A stretch of DNA of 64,000 nt from Elgaria multicarinata webbii (lineage: Eukaryota; Chordata; Lepidosauria; Squamata; Anguidae). The translations under genes and the position numbers were made by a program. Every line of letters begins with the position of its first letter. The first letter of the stretch is position 1. The notes beneath the pieces were generated by a model that saw only the letters and a program-made list of their open reading frames with translations, was not told the DNA's origin and searched no databases. The stretch is from positions 142,137,197-142,201,196 of the forward strand of contig NC_086173.1 in the NCBI RefSeq assembly GCF_023053635.1, read 5' to 3'. Positions 38,535-50,539 of this stretch are shown here, in pieces.

Positions 38535-40431
38535 ATCTAGGGCTTGTAGTTCCACGCAGGATGCAACCCTCTTGAACAAAAGCTTGCAAGATGTGCATGT
38601 CAAAAGCTTGCAAAATGTGGCATGTCAGTCACTTCCCAGGGTAGACATGCAGGAACAGAGAAAGTGGAAGAAACCGTGGCAAAGTTATGACAGGCACACA
38701 ATACAGATGTAAAACATACACCACAGGCATAGCTGGAAAGTTCCCATGTGCCCCGAGATGCAATACTGACAATCAAGACATTTGACGTCTTTCCCCCATC
38801 CCTTCCAGGTCTGCTGCTATCGAAGGTGATGCTACTCTGGTATGTGTTTTAATTCTGGCACCTAGAAAGGTCAAGTATTTTTCTCAACCCTGAACATGAC
38901 AGTGTCCTCTGCCTGCCTGCCAGCCCAGCTCTTCTCTCCTCTCCATAGATTTTACCTACAAATGTTATATTGGTTATTGAAAGTTACCTTGAAGATGAAG
39001 GACTTCTTACTATTTTCATAAAATTACCTTCACCTTGCTTGGCAAGTCTTTTACGACCCATGACAGCAAACTTACAAACAAAGCCACACATGTTGATGGT
39101 CCTACTAGCCTGCATACCCACATTAATGTTGGTGCCTAACATTATTGGCCCTACTCCAGCCACTGTTAGAGATGTGAAGGCCCAGGGGGGAAAACTGGGA
39201 AATTTGGGGTAGGAGAAAAAAGGTTTCCTTGCATTTTTCTTAAGGACCGTTTTTGTTCCCCCCCACCCCCAAAATGTGAAAAATCGAACAGCTATGGATT
39301 ATTAAATATTTTCTTTTAGAATTTAGGACAACGCATTTATACCTTGTCAGCCAGCCTTTACTCTTCGCAAATGATTTCTAAAAACTATGTAATAAGAAGG
39401 CATTTATAGAAAGGCTAGAGATATAAAATGTCTGGAAATAATGAAGCCATGCCGGGGTGGGTGGGGGGATGTTTTTAAATCCTCTCTGTAAGATTCTCAG
39501 CAGAGTTGTTTGTTCCATTCCCTGATACAATTATTGATCTAATGTAGACATTTAGGGATGCTCCAAGTCATGCTCAGTGTACCAGCATGTAAATAGTGTC
39601 ACCATATCATAATATGGAGGAAAATGTGCATTCTTGACAGTTTGGAATTTATTTATTTTTTACAAAGTCCTATGTTTTGGGGCTTGCTCTGGTTAGATAC
39701 TCCAGCAGTCAATTAGTGTTGTTCTAATCTAAAACCTACACAACAACAACAACAAAACACCATAGATTATCACACCGTCACCAGATGCAACGGAACAGTG
39801 TGTGCCTTATCCTATCTATGTTTCTTCTTTTAAAATTAACTTTGAGGCTTCAGTCTCTAGAACTCACTGCTACAGTTTTTAATCAAGTTCTCAATTAGAC
39901 CTCACCACTAGGAAATGCTGCCTCAGCTATAAAATCTTTTTACTGCTACCACTTGAATAAATCCTCTCTACTGAAAAGAAACTCATTAGCCTGGTTCCTC
40001 TAATGTCGGCAAGGGATTGACGCTACCAGTAGAGACAACCTTCCAAAATGAACAAAAAATAAGATTTTCATTCATGGAAATTATCTACAAAACCAATAAA
40101 ATGTCATTCTTCAAATAATAGGTTGTGAATGCTTAAATGTTTTTAAATTAAATATGGCTGTTTGCCATTCCTAAGTGGGATCTTTCCCAGCTAAATAAAA
40201 ACTTAATAGTTTTTCCTTCAGTTCAGATTTCCCTAAGCTCCACCCCACCAACAGGAACAGTTTTAGGAATGTCCCTAAACTTCCTTGTAAACAGGAACGG
40301 GTGTTGTATATCAGTCTTCCTCTGCCTCCAGTTCTACCTGGTTCTCTGATGATTCAGATGGTTTCAGGGACTATTTGCTGAAATTCCCTCTTGTCAGATA
40401 GAAAATAGAAATATTTATTAAAAATTGTATA

Positions 40432-40569
40432 CCTTGGTTTGCTCATAAAATTATCATGTTTCGTATCTTAAATTTAAAAGTATAGTTTATTCAGACAACA
40501 ATTACAAATTTACTAAGTTTGCTTTCAAAAATTTTAAATATAATGACAATTTAATGAGCAAACCAAGTT
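40432..40569. repeat. Inverted repeat with CTTGGTTTGCTCAT arms
   Basis: CTTGGTTTGCTCATAAAATT at about 40433 is mirrored by AATTTAATGAGCAAACCAAG ending at 40568. Arms of about 25 bases (22 matching) enclose an 85-base AT-rich loop. Confidence 0.7.
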
Positions 40570-40617
40570 CTACATAATGTAACTTTAGGAACATAAAGGC
40601 TGTTTTATGTTCTTAAA

Positions 40618-40706
40618 GCAGTCTTTCCCAACCTGGTGCCCTCCAGATGTTTTCAGCTGCAATGCCCAAAATATCTGGAAGGTACCAGGTTGGGAAAGGA
40701 TGTCCC
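40618..40706. repeat. Hairpin repeat (CCAACCTGGTGCCCTC family), copy 2
   Basis: TTTCCCAACCTGGTGCCCTC CAGATGTTTT and its inverse AATATCTGGAAGGTACCAGG TTGGGAAA flank a short loop. Confidence 0.75.
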
Positions 40707-40872
40707 AAGAGCCTTTAGATCTGCAAAAGGGATTTTAAAAAGTATTGCTTATTTTTCATCCCACCCACCCCAATTTTCTCACCCCCACCCCCGAAGCAAA
40801 ATGCGTTTTCCCCCCACATGGCTTCAAAATTTCCAGAAATTTTACATCTCTAGCTACAGTTCAACATAACTA

Positions 40873-40958
40873 AGGCTAGAATCCTATTCCCACTTACCTG
40901 GGAGTAAACTCCACTGTACTCAATGGGGATGTACTTCTATGTACAGGATTGCACTGTT
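40873..40958. repeat. ~90-bp palindromic repeat, copy 3
   Basis: AATCCTATTCCCACTTACCT GGGAGTAAAC ... GGGGATGTACTTC ... ACAGGATTGCA. Confidence 0.7.
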
Positions 40959-41498
40959 ACGTTCCAATAGGACATAGTTGCAGCTAACATTACATACCAG
41001 ACTTCAAAAACCATTTGAAGAAGATTCCTAAAAATGTGCTACTGTTGCTTAGAAATCTGAAATATTTGTCTAATACTAATTAATAATACTATATACTAAT
41101 AATAATATTAACTGAAAAATATTAGGAATGTAATATATGAGAGCTGAAAAAATCACTGAAGCATCTGGGCTTCTAAAATTAGATTCTTTTATCTAAAAAA
41201 ATTAATTCCATTCTATGGACTTTGACAAGCTATTGTGTAAATAGCTGTATGCTGTTTTCTAGGAATTTGAAAGGATGTTTTGCTTGGTGTTCAAATGAAC
41301 AGGTTTGACGATGCACAGTTAAGCTTATGAATGAGCTTATACCTCTGAAGTGATGCTCCAAAGTAATATCCATGTGGTTTCATTACAGAAGGCCTTGATT
41401 GTGTAAATGTCAATTGTGTGACTCATACTCTGCTGTGTAATCTTTCAAAAGAACTAATGATCCAAGCCTGAAAACTCTACTGGGCAGATGCCCTACAA

Positions 41499-41634
41499 CA
41501 GGGGTAGGCAAAAAATAGATCTCCAGATGTTCTGGACTTCAACTCCCAGCATTTCTGACCATTGACGATGCTGGCAGCGGCTTCTGGAAGTTGAAGTCTA
41601 AAACATCTGGAGGGTATTATGTTAGGGAAGGCTG
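41499..41634. mobile_element. Hairpin miniature element, hAT-like left end
   Basis: CAGGGGTAGGC start. The internal arms TCCAGATGTTCTGGACTTCA and the inverse TGAAGTCTAAAACATCTGGA surround a central GACCATTGACGATGC. Related to the hairpin repeats at 35485 and 40618. Confidence 0.65.
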
Positions 41635-41679
41635 GTCTACTACAGAAATCAGAGCTATGAAGGAAATCGTGAATTGCAA

Positions 41680-41990
41680 TAACATGACTTGGTTCACGTG
41701 CCACAACAAAACGCCATGGCTTAATTTACCTGTGGGGACTGTTGCATCATACCAGGTGCCTGTGGGCTTGCTGTGTCATGTGAACCCAGGTGGCAGGTAT
41801 TGTTTGAGGATTAGACAACTCTTAAAACCTTAAAACAAGCCATGGTTATTTGAGGGTTGTCTAACCGCCATGCAGTCCCTGCCACATAGGTTTATGACAT
41901 GTCAAGCAAAAGCAAGCCACCCACCTGACATGACAGCCCTTATGGATAAATTATGCCACGATGGGCTGTCGTGTTGTGCAAATCAGGTCA
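41680..41990. repeat. Probable miniature DNA element (GGTTCAC.. ends)
   Basis: GACTTGGTTCACGTGCCACA, GTGTCATGTGAACCCAGG and the inverted AAGCCATGG motifs suggest one or two decayed elements of the GTTCA-ended group. Ends were not resolved. Confidence 0.4.
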
Positions 41991-41997
41991 CTGAGTC

Positions 41998-42150
41998 AAA
42001 TCGCTGGCCCATCTAAACCAGGGCCTCAGGAAGAGCTATTTCCCAGGCTCACTGCCTAAGATCTTTCCAGCTGGAGATGCCAAAAACTGAACCTACTAGG
42101 ATAGTCTATGTACAAAGCTTGTGTTCTACCTCTGAGCTATGGCTCCTCCC
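41998..42150 (-). mobile_element. tRNA-derived SINE (second family), antisense
   Basis: The reverse complement begins GGGAGGAGCCATAGCTCAGA GGTAGAACAC (A box) and continues to a B-box-like AGGTTCAGTTTT and a CATCTCCAGCTGG body. Confidence 0.7.
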
Positions 42151-43559
42151 AAATTGTCACCAACAGCAGATTTTCTACCTATGTGAATAATTCCTCAGAG
42201 GTATCTTGGCTTTCTGGAACCTTGTAGACTACACAGACATTTTAAAAAATTGAGATTTATAAGGTTTTTTTTTTAAAAAAAAATTTAACTAAAAGGAGGC
42301 TGTAACTTTCATTACACAACTCCATGCTGTCAGCCTTTCAAGCTGTTCCCAGACTGACAATTACATCCCATTATACCAAGGTTTCTGCCTCTGGCATTGA
42401 GATACTTTATACATATATAACAGATGGAGCATGTATCCTATCTCCAAGGAGAACTACAGGGCCATTTGTGCAGAATTTCTCCACTTCTTAAACACATACA
42501 GAATTTGGCATAAGCATTTTAAAGAAGACAGAAATGTTCAGTGAGACTCAACTTCCAAGGAACCAAGCTAATGTAAGAAGCCAGAAAACATTCCAAATGC
42601 AGTGACAATGCAATTAACATTCATCCTTAACAATGAGCAGTCTTTAAACTTATTCAATGACTCACCACTCAGCTATTTAGCACTACTCTAGTAACTGTCA
42701 TGTTTCAGCAAGGGTTCTCAACTGGTTAACCTGATGCACATCATGGTAACAACACCACAATCTCATCCACATGTACAACATAATAGGTTCAGGGGAAGCA
42801 CTCTAGAATTCTGCTGTATGCTTCTGAGCACCATAACACCTTCCCATCCATTAGAGCAGGAAGGGGCAGAAAGTAGATCACTATCAACTGATGGTCCACA
42901 TTTTATTGTGGACCATCTAGCTCTTTAGATTCTCTGTGATGAATGAGAGACTAACAGAGCAGTCCTATGCTCAAGATCCACCAGGTGAGGGGTCATATAG
43001 GACAGCAGAAGCCCTGCTATGGCAGCAGTTTGCAAGATATGCCATTGCTGTGACAGATATACCAGTATTCCACTGGCAAATTTAGAGAGGAGCTTCAGAT
43101 GAGTTAGGCACTGTGCACTATGGATTTAATTGGCGTTATCCTGACACCTTGACTCAAGGATGCATTTTGGTTCTAGAAGGCACAGCCTGAAAAGCTGCCA
43201 GGAACTTTGTTAAGGCTCTGAACCGCCGCAGAGGCACAGGATCCATAGAATATACTCATTTCCTTCTTGATTAGATTAAAGAGGGTTGTTCCAAACTTGC
43301 ACATGCTTGCCTGGTTGCAAGTGAAGTGAAGTGAAAGCCTTTGGGTTCCGCTTCCTCTGAAGTCAGATAATTATTGCTGCTCCTACTCTATATGTTTCCC
43401 TTTCCTCCTAAATCGATTCATTCCCATGGCCCACCATGAATACCCAACCGCCTCAGTCACAGAGCGTCCCAGTCCCCTTGCTCTGCCATTTCCATTGTAC
43501 AACCGTCTCTCCTTATCTGGTAAATACTAGTATCCCCAGTCTTCGTTTTTATCTATCTT

Positions 43560-43960
43560 TTCTAGTTAAGTATTTTATTTAAAACATTTCTTGGCCACCT
43601 TTCAGGGCAGAGGACCTCACAAGGCCGCTTCCAACAATAAAATACACAAAACATTAAAAGCAACAAAATATTAAAATAAAAAAGCAATAAAAACATGTTC
43701 ACAATAAAATAGCAATTAAAACAATAAAACCAGCAGGAAAAACAATAGCAGCAATAAAAGTATACATCATGGGAATGCCACAGTAAAATAAAAAGGTTTT
43801 AAGGCCTTCTTGAAAGACTGCAAGGATGGTGCATGGTGGGCCTCTGATGGAAGTTTGTTCCAGAGGTTTAGGGCCACCACAGAGAAGGTCCTCTCCCATG
43901 TGAACACCCACCTAATTGCTCTCACAGGTGGGCAAATGAGAAAGGCCTCTCATTAGAGCT
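43560..43960 (-). mobile_element. LINE 3' end, antisense
   Basis: On the minus strand, degenerate coding for FSVVALNLWNKLPS-like and LQSFKKALKPF-like sequence (CTTCTTGAAAGACTGCAAGG region) is followed by an A/AAT-rich 3' UTR ending near 43560. Confidence 0.7.
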
Positions 43961-44531
43961 GATATACAGGCCCGTGTACTAAACAAGCCATTTTTCATTT
44001 CTGTAAAGAATGTGTGTGTATTCCCTATTCATAACACTGTGCGTGCACCACACCTCTGATTAAAGGCCTCCTCAGATCTATGTTGATCATTGCACATGCA
44101 TTCATGCATGTTCATGTAAACAAGGATGTGCGGCAATACACAGATGTTTTGCCGGTAAAGGTACACCGGTGGGAAAGCTAACATAGTTGTGGGCAGGATA
44201 TTGGCAGCATAGGAGTAGAGGACACTTATGCCATATCCTGTACTCCTCCAGACTATGATTAACAGGAGAACTTTACACTAGCGCTGAGCCTGGTGCAAAA
44301 AAAAATCCCTCTTATTGAGTTCAGGGGGGAGGGAAGAATTAAAAAGCGTCACCCCATGCCAAATGCCCTGGAAGTATGAGCACCCCACACAGCAAGAGAA
44401 GAGGGCAACACTTGCTACAAATATTTAAATGCTGTGACCATCAGCCATGTCTCCCCCTGACCTTCCTCTTTGCTATAGGTGAATACTGTGTCTTTACTAT
44501 ATGTGAGTTCTGATCTATGGCCCCTGGGGAA

Positions 44532-44705
44532 GGGCCATTGCTCAGTGTGACAAAGCACATGCTTTACATGCAGAAGGCCCCAGGTTCGATCCCTGTCTTC
44601 TCCAGGTAGCATGAGGGAAGGAATCCCGCCTGAAACCCTGGAGAGCCACTGCCAGTCAGTGTTGACAATACTTGGTTAAATGGACCAATGGTCTGACTCA
44701 GTATA
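44532..44705 (+). mobile_element. tRNA-derived SINE, second family
   Basis: The head has CATTGCTCAGTGTGACAAAG CAC (A box) and B box GGTTCGATCCC. The body is GAAACCCTGGAGAGCCACTG CCAGTCAGTG, and the tail GGACCAATGGTCTGACTCAG TATAA. Confidence 0.85.
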
Positions 44706-45659
44706 ATAATCCTGTGTCTGAACTGTATTGCTCTAACTCTCTTTCCCTTAACACCAGGGAGTAGCATCTCCCATGCACAGAAGATGCACTTAGCCCGACA
44801 TGCAGGTAAGCTCTCTTTGGCAGGCACTCCACTCCAACCATTGCCACTGCTGGTCTAACATTCAAGGACACTTTTGTCTTGCAGGAGCACAGCCCAGATG
44901 CATGGAGAGGAGCAACCTGTCACCACACACAGAGTTCCATTGCAACCACCACAGCGGAAGTAAACTCGCCGGCACTGTTGTCTTCCCGTCTAAGGCTAAC
45001 ACACGAGCACTGAGATGGCATCACTCCTTTCCTTCTACTCCTCCATGAACACCTACTTTGCATTCAGATCCAAGGACTGTCTGTTCCAACTGCTGATTAT
45101 TCTGGCTGATGCTCATTACTTTCTCCCTTTGTTGGTTTACGATCCAATATACAGATCATGAAGGAGGCCCATCTGATGACCAGGATCCTCTCAGCTGTTC
45201 CTCCCCGGGGCTGTTAGCCTACTTATTCCAGGTAAGCTTCTGCTCCATTGCAAGCGTCACCACAGACAGTTATACAACAGGTAAGAGTGATCCTATCATG
45301 CAGCTGGAAGCCCAAAGGATATTACTCCTGCCACCTAACTGTTTGTTGATCCTCTACCCAAAGCACAGGAGCCCTGTTGCAGTGATTGCTTAGCAACCCC
45401 CACCCATGTGTCGTTCCCTTTCAGATCTGTTCAATAAATGCTATGACTTTACTACATGTTGTGTTTTTGCTGCTGCAAAGCAACAGACAGGAACCCAATT
45501 TCCATCAGTAAGAGAGGTGCCTTCTGCATCCACAAAAGAGAATGCCTCTTGGGTGGTTCAGTCCTGATAAAATACCAACCAGGAGGAGGAATGACAGGTG
45601 CCGACATTATAGTCCTTTCAGCCCCAGTTCAAAATGTTTTAGTTGACCAGGCATTTTAA

Positions 45660-45845
45660 ACTGATCACATTCTTTTAGCTGCCTGTATAGTTCTCATTTA
45701 TTGCCACTTGATTTCACTGTGATGTTGCTTTTTATTATTTTAATACTGTATTGATAACTGGGATTTTTTTTAAATGAATACCGCTCCTGAATCTATTTTT
45801 GGATGAAGGAGCAGTATATTGTTAAAATAAATAAATATTTTTTAA
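45660..45845 (+). mobile_element. LINE 3' UTR/tail fragment
   Basis: ATTATTTTAATACTGTATTG ... GGAGCAGTATATTGTTAAAA TAAATAAAT resembles the 3' UTR and ATAA tail of other LINEs here. Confidence 0.5.
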
Positions 45846-45904
45846 AAAAATACATAAATACCAGCACTACCTTCCCCATCCTGATTCCCTCTAGATGTGT
45901 GTGA

Positions 45905-46270
45905 CTAAGAACTTAAAAACTTAAGAAGGCCCATGTTGGATCAGACTAAGAGTCCATCTAGTTCAGCACTCAGTTCACACAGTGTCCAACCAATTGTCAA
46001 CCAGGAGCCCACAAGTAGGACATGAGTGCAACAGCACCCTCCCACCTATGTGCCCCAGCAACTGATGTATATAGGCTTACTGCCTCTGATACTGGAGATA
46101 GCACATAGCCATCAGGACTAATAGCCATTGATACCCTTCTCCTCCAGGAATTTATGTAACCCCCTTTTAAAGCCATCCAAATTGGTGGCCATCACTACAT
46201 CTTGTGGTAGCAAATTCCATAGTTTAACTATGTGCTGTTTGAAGAAATACTTTCTTTTCTGTTCTGAATC
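45905..46270 (-). mobile_element. CR1-type LINE 3' part, antisense
   Basis: CCCATGTTGGATCAGACTAA GAGTCCATCTAG through AAATTGGTGGCCATCACTAC and AATTCCATAGTTTAACTATG is the inverse of 36960-37532. Confidence 0.82.
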
Positions 46271-46539
46271 TCCTGGCAATCAGCTTCACTACAACTCCCA
46301 TGACTCCCAGCTAGCATGGCTAAAGGCCATGAGAATTGTAATCCCACACATTTGGAGGGCACCAGAATGTGGAAGGTTGCCCTGCTATTATCTGGCTCCA
46401 AGAGGCTTTGGCAACATCCTGTAATGTGTAGCATGATTACAACACTGTAATCTGTAAACCCATTGAAATGAATGAAGGACATGAAGTCACAGTGCTTTGT
46501 GTACAGCGTTTATATCTCCCAAATGCTATTAGTACACTT

Positions 46540-46905
46540 ATTTTAGAATATATACCACTTCTCATTTTTAAAATTGCAAAGCATCTTACAGCAAATTACG
46601 AAACAATATATCATTATAAAAGCACAATGCCATTTAGACAAGTTAATAGTTGAAAAAAGACAGGGTAAACAAGTTTTTAATAATTGTTGAAAGCACATGA
46701 TTGTTGGTGCCTGGCGTATCATAGAGGGAAGGTGCCAATACACAGAAGGCCTATTGCCATGTTGCTGCCAAATGGGAGTTTGTGAGGCCTCCTCTGAAAA
46801 TTGTTGCAGCCTAATGGGTCTACATAGGAGGAGACAATATTTCAGGTAACCTGGACCTAAGTTGTTTAGGGCTTTATATGTCAATAATAATACCTTGAAT
46901 CTGGC
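46540..46905 (-). mobile_element. Probable LINE 3' region, antisense
   Basis: The minus strand reads MTYKALNNLGPGYLK-like sequence followed by an AT-rich 3' UTR. The block TAGGGCTTTATATGTCAATA ATAATACCTTGAAT is a recurrent reptile repeat. Confidence 0.45.
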
Positions 46906-47479
46906 TCAAATAGTTAATTCAGTGGCTGGGCAGAAAATTCACCGAGCAGGTAAGTTTCCATCATGTACTACGTGCGTGGACATTCAAAACATACCACATC
47001 TAGAATATGCAGAGGTATTGCTGGACATTTATGCATGTGAGGACAAGACTTTCCTTACGTGTTGAAAACGGAGCTTGTTCACATCCATTTACTGCTTGAT
47101 GGATTCCTCCTGAAAGACCAGCTAACCACGCTTGTCAACATTTGTTTGTGTACCTATTGGACCTTCCCCATGACCCACCCTCCATCTCCTGAAGGTTGAT
47201 GCTTAGATAACATTTACTCATAGAAGCCCACTGAACTGATAGATGCTTTGTAGTTCCATCCAACTATTTTTCACAACCACAAATGTCCACAGGTGGTCAG
47301 TTTAGTACTCTGGATCAAGCAGCAACATTGATGCTCCTTATATATTCACCACCAGCAGACTCTGAAACCCTGGGAGGTCAGCTGAACTACACAAAACTAC
47401 TCCACTACTGAAATGATCCTTAGAGTATTTATTATACAGCAGTCACACTACTGCTTCCTATCATGAGAACCTGCCAATT

Positions 47480-48103
47480 AAACCAAGATCTTCATTAGGT
47501 GTCTTGCGCCAGGTGCTCCTGCTAATAGTAACTGAGGATAGGTTTTTCTGTGTAGTGGCACCCTGTTTGTGGAATATCTATTCAATTGCCACCATCTCCC
47601 CTATCGTTCGATGACAAATCAAAACAGTTCTGTTTGCCTGGGCTTTCATAGATTAAGTGTAATGAGAAACCTGTTGTTATTGCAGTTTTGCTGCATTGTT
47701 GCACGCTTATGGTTTTCTGAATTTTATTGTGGGAGCAGGGCCATTTCATCACCTCTGCTGAAAGACTACCTCCATTGGGCTCCTCCATTAAAATGCACCA
47801 GAGGGAGAAATTGGACTGCAAGGCTAACCCATCAGCTTTGTCGAGAAATCAGTTCCATCGGGCTCTTCCTCACCCTCAAATGATACTTTATAAGTAACTT
47901 TAAGAACTGGGGGGAGGAGGTTTATTTTTCCCCATCCAACCCCTCTTCCCTCACCATCCCCTTTCTTTTTTGAGTTGTGTCTTTTAAATTGCAAGCCTGG
48001 AAGTAGCAACTATCTTGTTTGTTACTGATGGTACTGAAACTACTCTGTGAGCCTTTTCAGATGAAGGGTGGGGTAAAAATCCTTTAAATAAATAAATAAA
48101 TAG
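47480..48103 (+). mobile_element. LINE 3' end, decayed
   Basis: GGTTTTTCTGTGTAGTGGCA CCCTGTTTGTGGAA corresponds to the FSVVAPRLWN motif. The 3' UTR ends GGGTGGGGTAAAAATCCTTT AAATAAATAAATAAAT. Confidence 0.6.
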
Positions 48104-49882
48104 TTATTTACTATCTGTTTGCAAGCTACTTTGAGAATCACTGACGGGAGATAAAAAAAATTAAAAAATGCATACCTTCAAACATTTGGACATTAATATA
48201 GAAAATAATGTGCAAATTTAAAACATTTTGTTGTAACTGTTCTTTCGTATCCCTTCACAGTTTAAGGTGGCATGGGCTACTTGACTAAGTAGGTGTTTAA
48301 TTGGGGAGATTGACCTCTTCAGCTCTTCAAGTTTCTATGGCTTATATATATATAGTAAAGGTTTATGAATAGAGCATTTCGGGATGTATAGCTTCTTCTG
48401 TTTTGGAGGCGCTGCAGTGGTGAGAGTAGCTGCACTTACTAAAATTCTCATTGAAAGCACAGTTAGCAATGGTCCCACTGCAATCTGGCAAGAATCTTCT
48501 ACCCATGACCAAACTTTGATTTGCAACTTGAGAAAATACTTATAAAAAATTCAGCCCAAGCAATATTGGCAATTTTCTAACATGTACGTAACCATCCACA
48601 TATTCTAACAGAGCAAGCACTAGGACTGTACACCAGAAGACACCTACTTCAAATCGAAATTTAGCCATGCATGAGCCTTAGGGAAATGTTTCTGCCTCAG
48701 TCCATTTATTAATTGTGAGTAATAAAGGTTGCTTTAACTTGAAAGAACACCATAGAGGCACAAATGGGATTGGGGCTTCTGTATCAGAACCATAAAATCA
48801 GTAGAGGATGATACACATATGCAGCCGTACTCAGGTATAGAAAACATTGTCCTGTTCCATAGGTATAGCATACACCGTGAAGTAATGCCTGAGATTCCAC
48901 ATGTGCTGCCTTATTGCTGAAATCAAACGTCAGCTCTACCATTAGGCAGGGTGAGACAGCCCAATTCAGGCAGCAGGTTTTCTGGTTCTGTAAGGGTAGG
49001 AAATTGTGGATTATTTAGTTTACTAATACATTTTGCCACCATATTGGGTGCCATTTGGATTTTCTGACATATGCATCAAGGTATTTTGGTCTGTTTCTGT
49101 TGGAAGCGGTATTTTATTACAGCAGAACCCCTTGTGGAAGTCTGTTTCCATGTGCAAAGCAGGTCAATTGGTTCAGATTTGATTTGGACTTCTGTTTATA
49201 TGAAGCAAACACTCAAGCTAAACCAAATTCCAATGTCCAACAGTATCTTGACTACTGTCATAAAGATCCTAATCAAATCATATTCAAAATATCCTCACTT
49301 TATAAAGGTTTACAGTCAGTCCAAGGGCAGAACAAGATAACAGAACAGAAAGTGAAAGATATGTAAAGAGTATTTGCTGCACTGGATCTTAAGTGGATGA
49401 AAATATGAAGACACATTCTGGCAGAACCAACAAAAAGCCAGATGATAACCCCTATTAAAAAAAACCACTTCCCTACACCTCAACCCAAACAAGGGTCCCC
49501 TTCACACCCATTTCCCAACACCACTACCTTGAGAAGAGAAAAGCCCTATAGAAACTTAGAGGGCAGCTACACACTCAGGAAGCCCAAGAGATTGGCAGAC
49601 TGCACCATCCAAATGGATTTGAAAAGCAAAAGAACATAGGCACTGTTCTTCTACACACTCTTCCCTCCCACCAGAGGTCCTAACTATGCATCCCTAAGAT
49701 GTCACACATCATGAATTCCAGCTTCCTACAGACAAATCCTTTCTTTCTTCCTCATCAAAGAAAAAGAGCAAGGCATTGTGGCAACTCACACTTAACGAAA
49801 AAATGCAGGTATTCTGGCAAAAAAACAGCCTCCAGAAATGCACACAGGCAAAGAACTTTAGATATATGACACCCTAAGCAGG

Positions 49883-49948
49883 TTTGCTCAAAAGTAATGT
49901 TTGCAGTGGGACTTATTTCCAGATAAGCGAGTTCAGGATTGCAGCCTT
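49883..49948. repeat. ~90-bp palindromic repeat, partial copy
   Basis: TTTGCTCAAAAGTAATGTTT GCAGTGGGACTTATTTCCAG ... CAGGATTGCAGCC. Confidence 0.55.
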
Positions 49949-50208
49949 AATGACACTCCTCTGCTAATGCAAAAATAGTCCAGCATTCAGACTCAATGCC
50001 ACACCATCATCATTAACCATTATTAACCATTAGTGTGCATTGAAAGAGTGGCGAGAACCACTCTTTAACCCCTTCTGGAACGACAGAATATTTGATACTC
50101 CTGAGGCAGCTAGTAATTGCTAAATGATCGAGTATATGTCCTCACACGAGTCCTCCTTACTAAAAAGAAAGAAAAAAGACAGGCATCCTGACATTGCAAC
50201 TTATCCTT

Positions 50209-50495
50209 TAAAAAAACAACACCAGGCGTCCTGCAAAAGAACCCAGGGGTCCTGACTGCATTATTTCCCCCTCCCTTTTCTCCTGAAAAGGAACCCAGGG
50301 GTCCGGTCTGCACGTCCCTTTTCTTTTCATTGCATTCCAGCCCCTCCTCAAAAGAACCCATGAGTCCTCACTCTCTTCGCTTTATCTCCTAAAAAACGAA
50401 CCCAGATTGCATATCCCATGCGTCCTTTAAAAGGACCCAGGCGTTCTGAGCCCCTCCCTCTCCCCCCCCCCCATAAGGCACCCAGGCGTCCCGAG
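50209..50495 (+). repeat. Degenerate minisatellite of AAAGAACCCAGGGGTCCTGA units
   Basis: Six imperfect units, spaced about 40-75 bases, share AARGRACCCAGG(G/C)GTCC (near 50213, 50235, 50289, 50354, 50436 and 50480). It lies just left of the KCTD6 CpG island, that is, at the promoter-proximal end of KCTD6 intron 1. Confidence 0.65.
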
Positions 50496-50539
50496 TACAC
50501 ACACATCCTCCGTTTGACTGGCTCAGGGCAGAGACCACC

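Noticed and set aside
44532-44600. tRNA gene with GGTTCGATCCC B box
   Set aside because: It is the head of a SINE with a typical body and tail. The cloverleaf acceptor arms do not pair.
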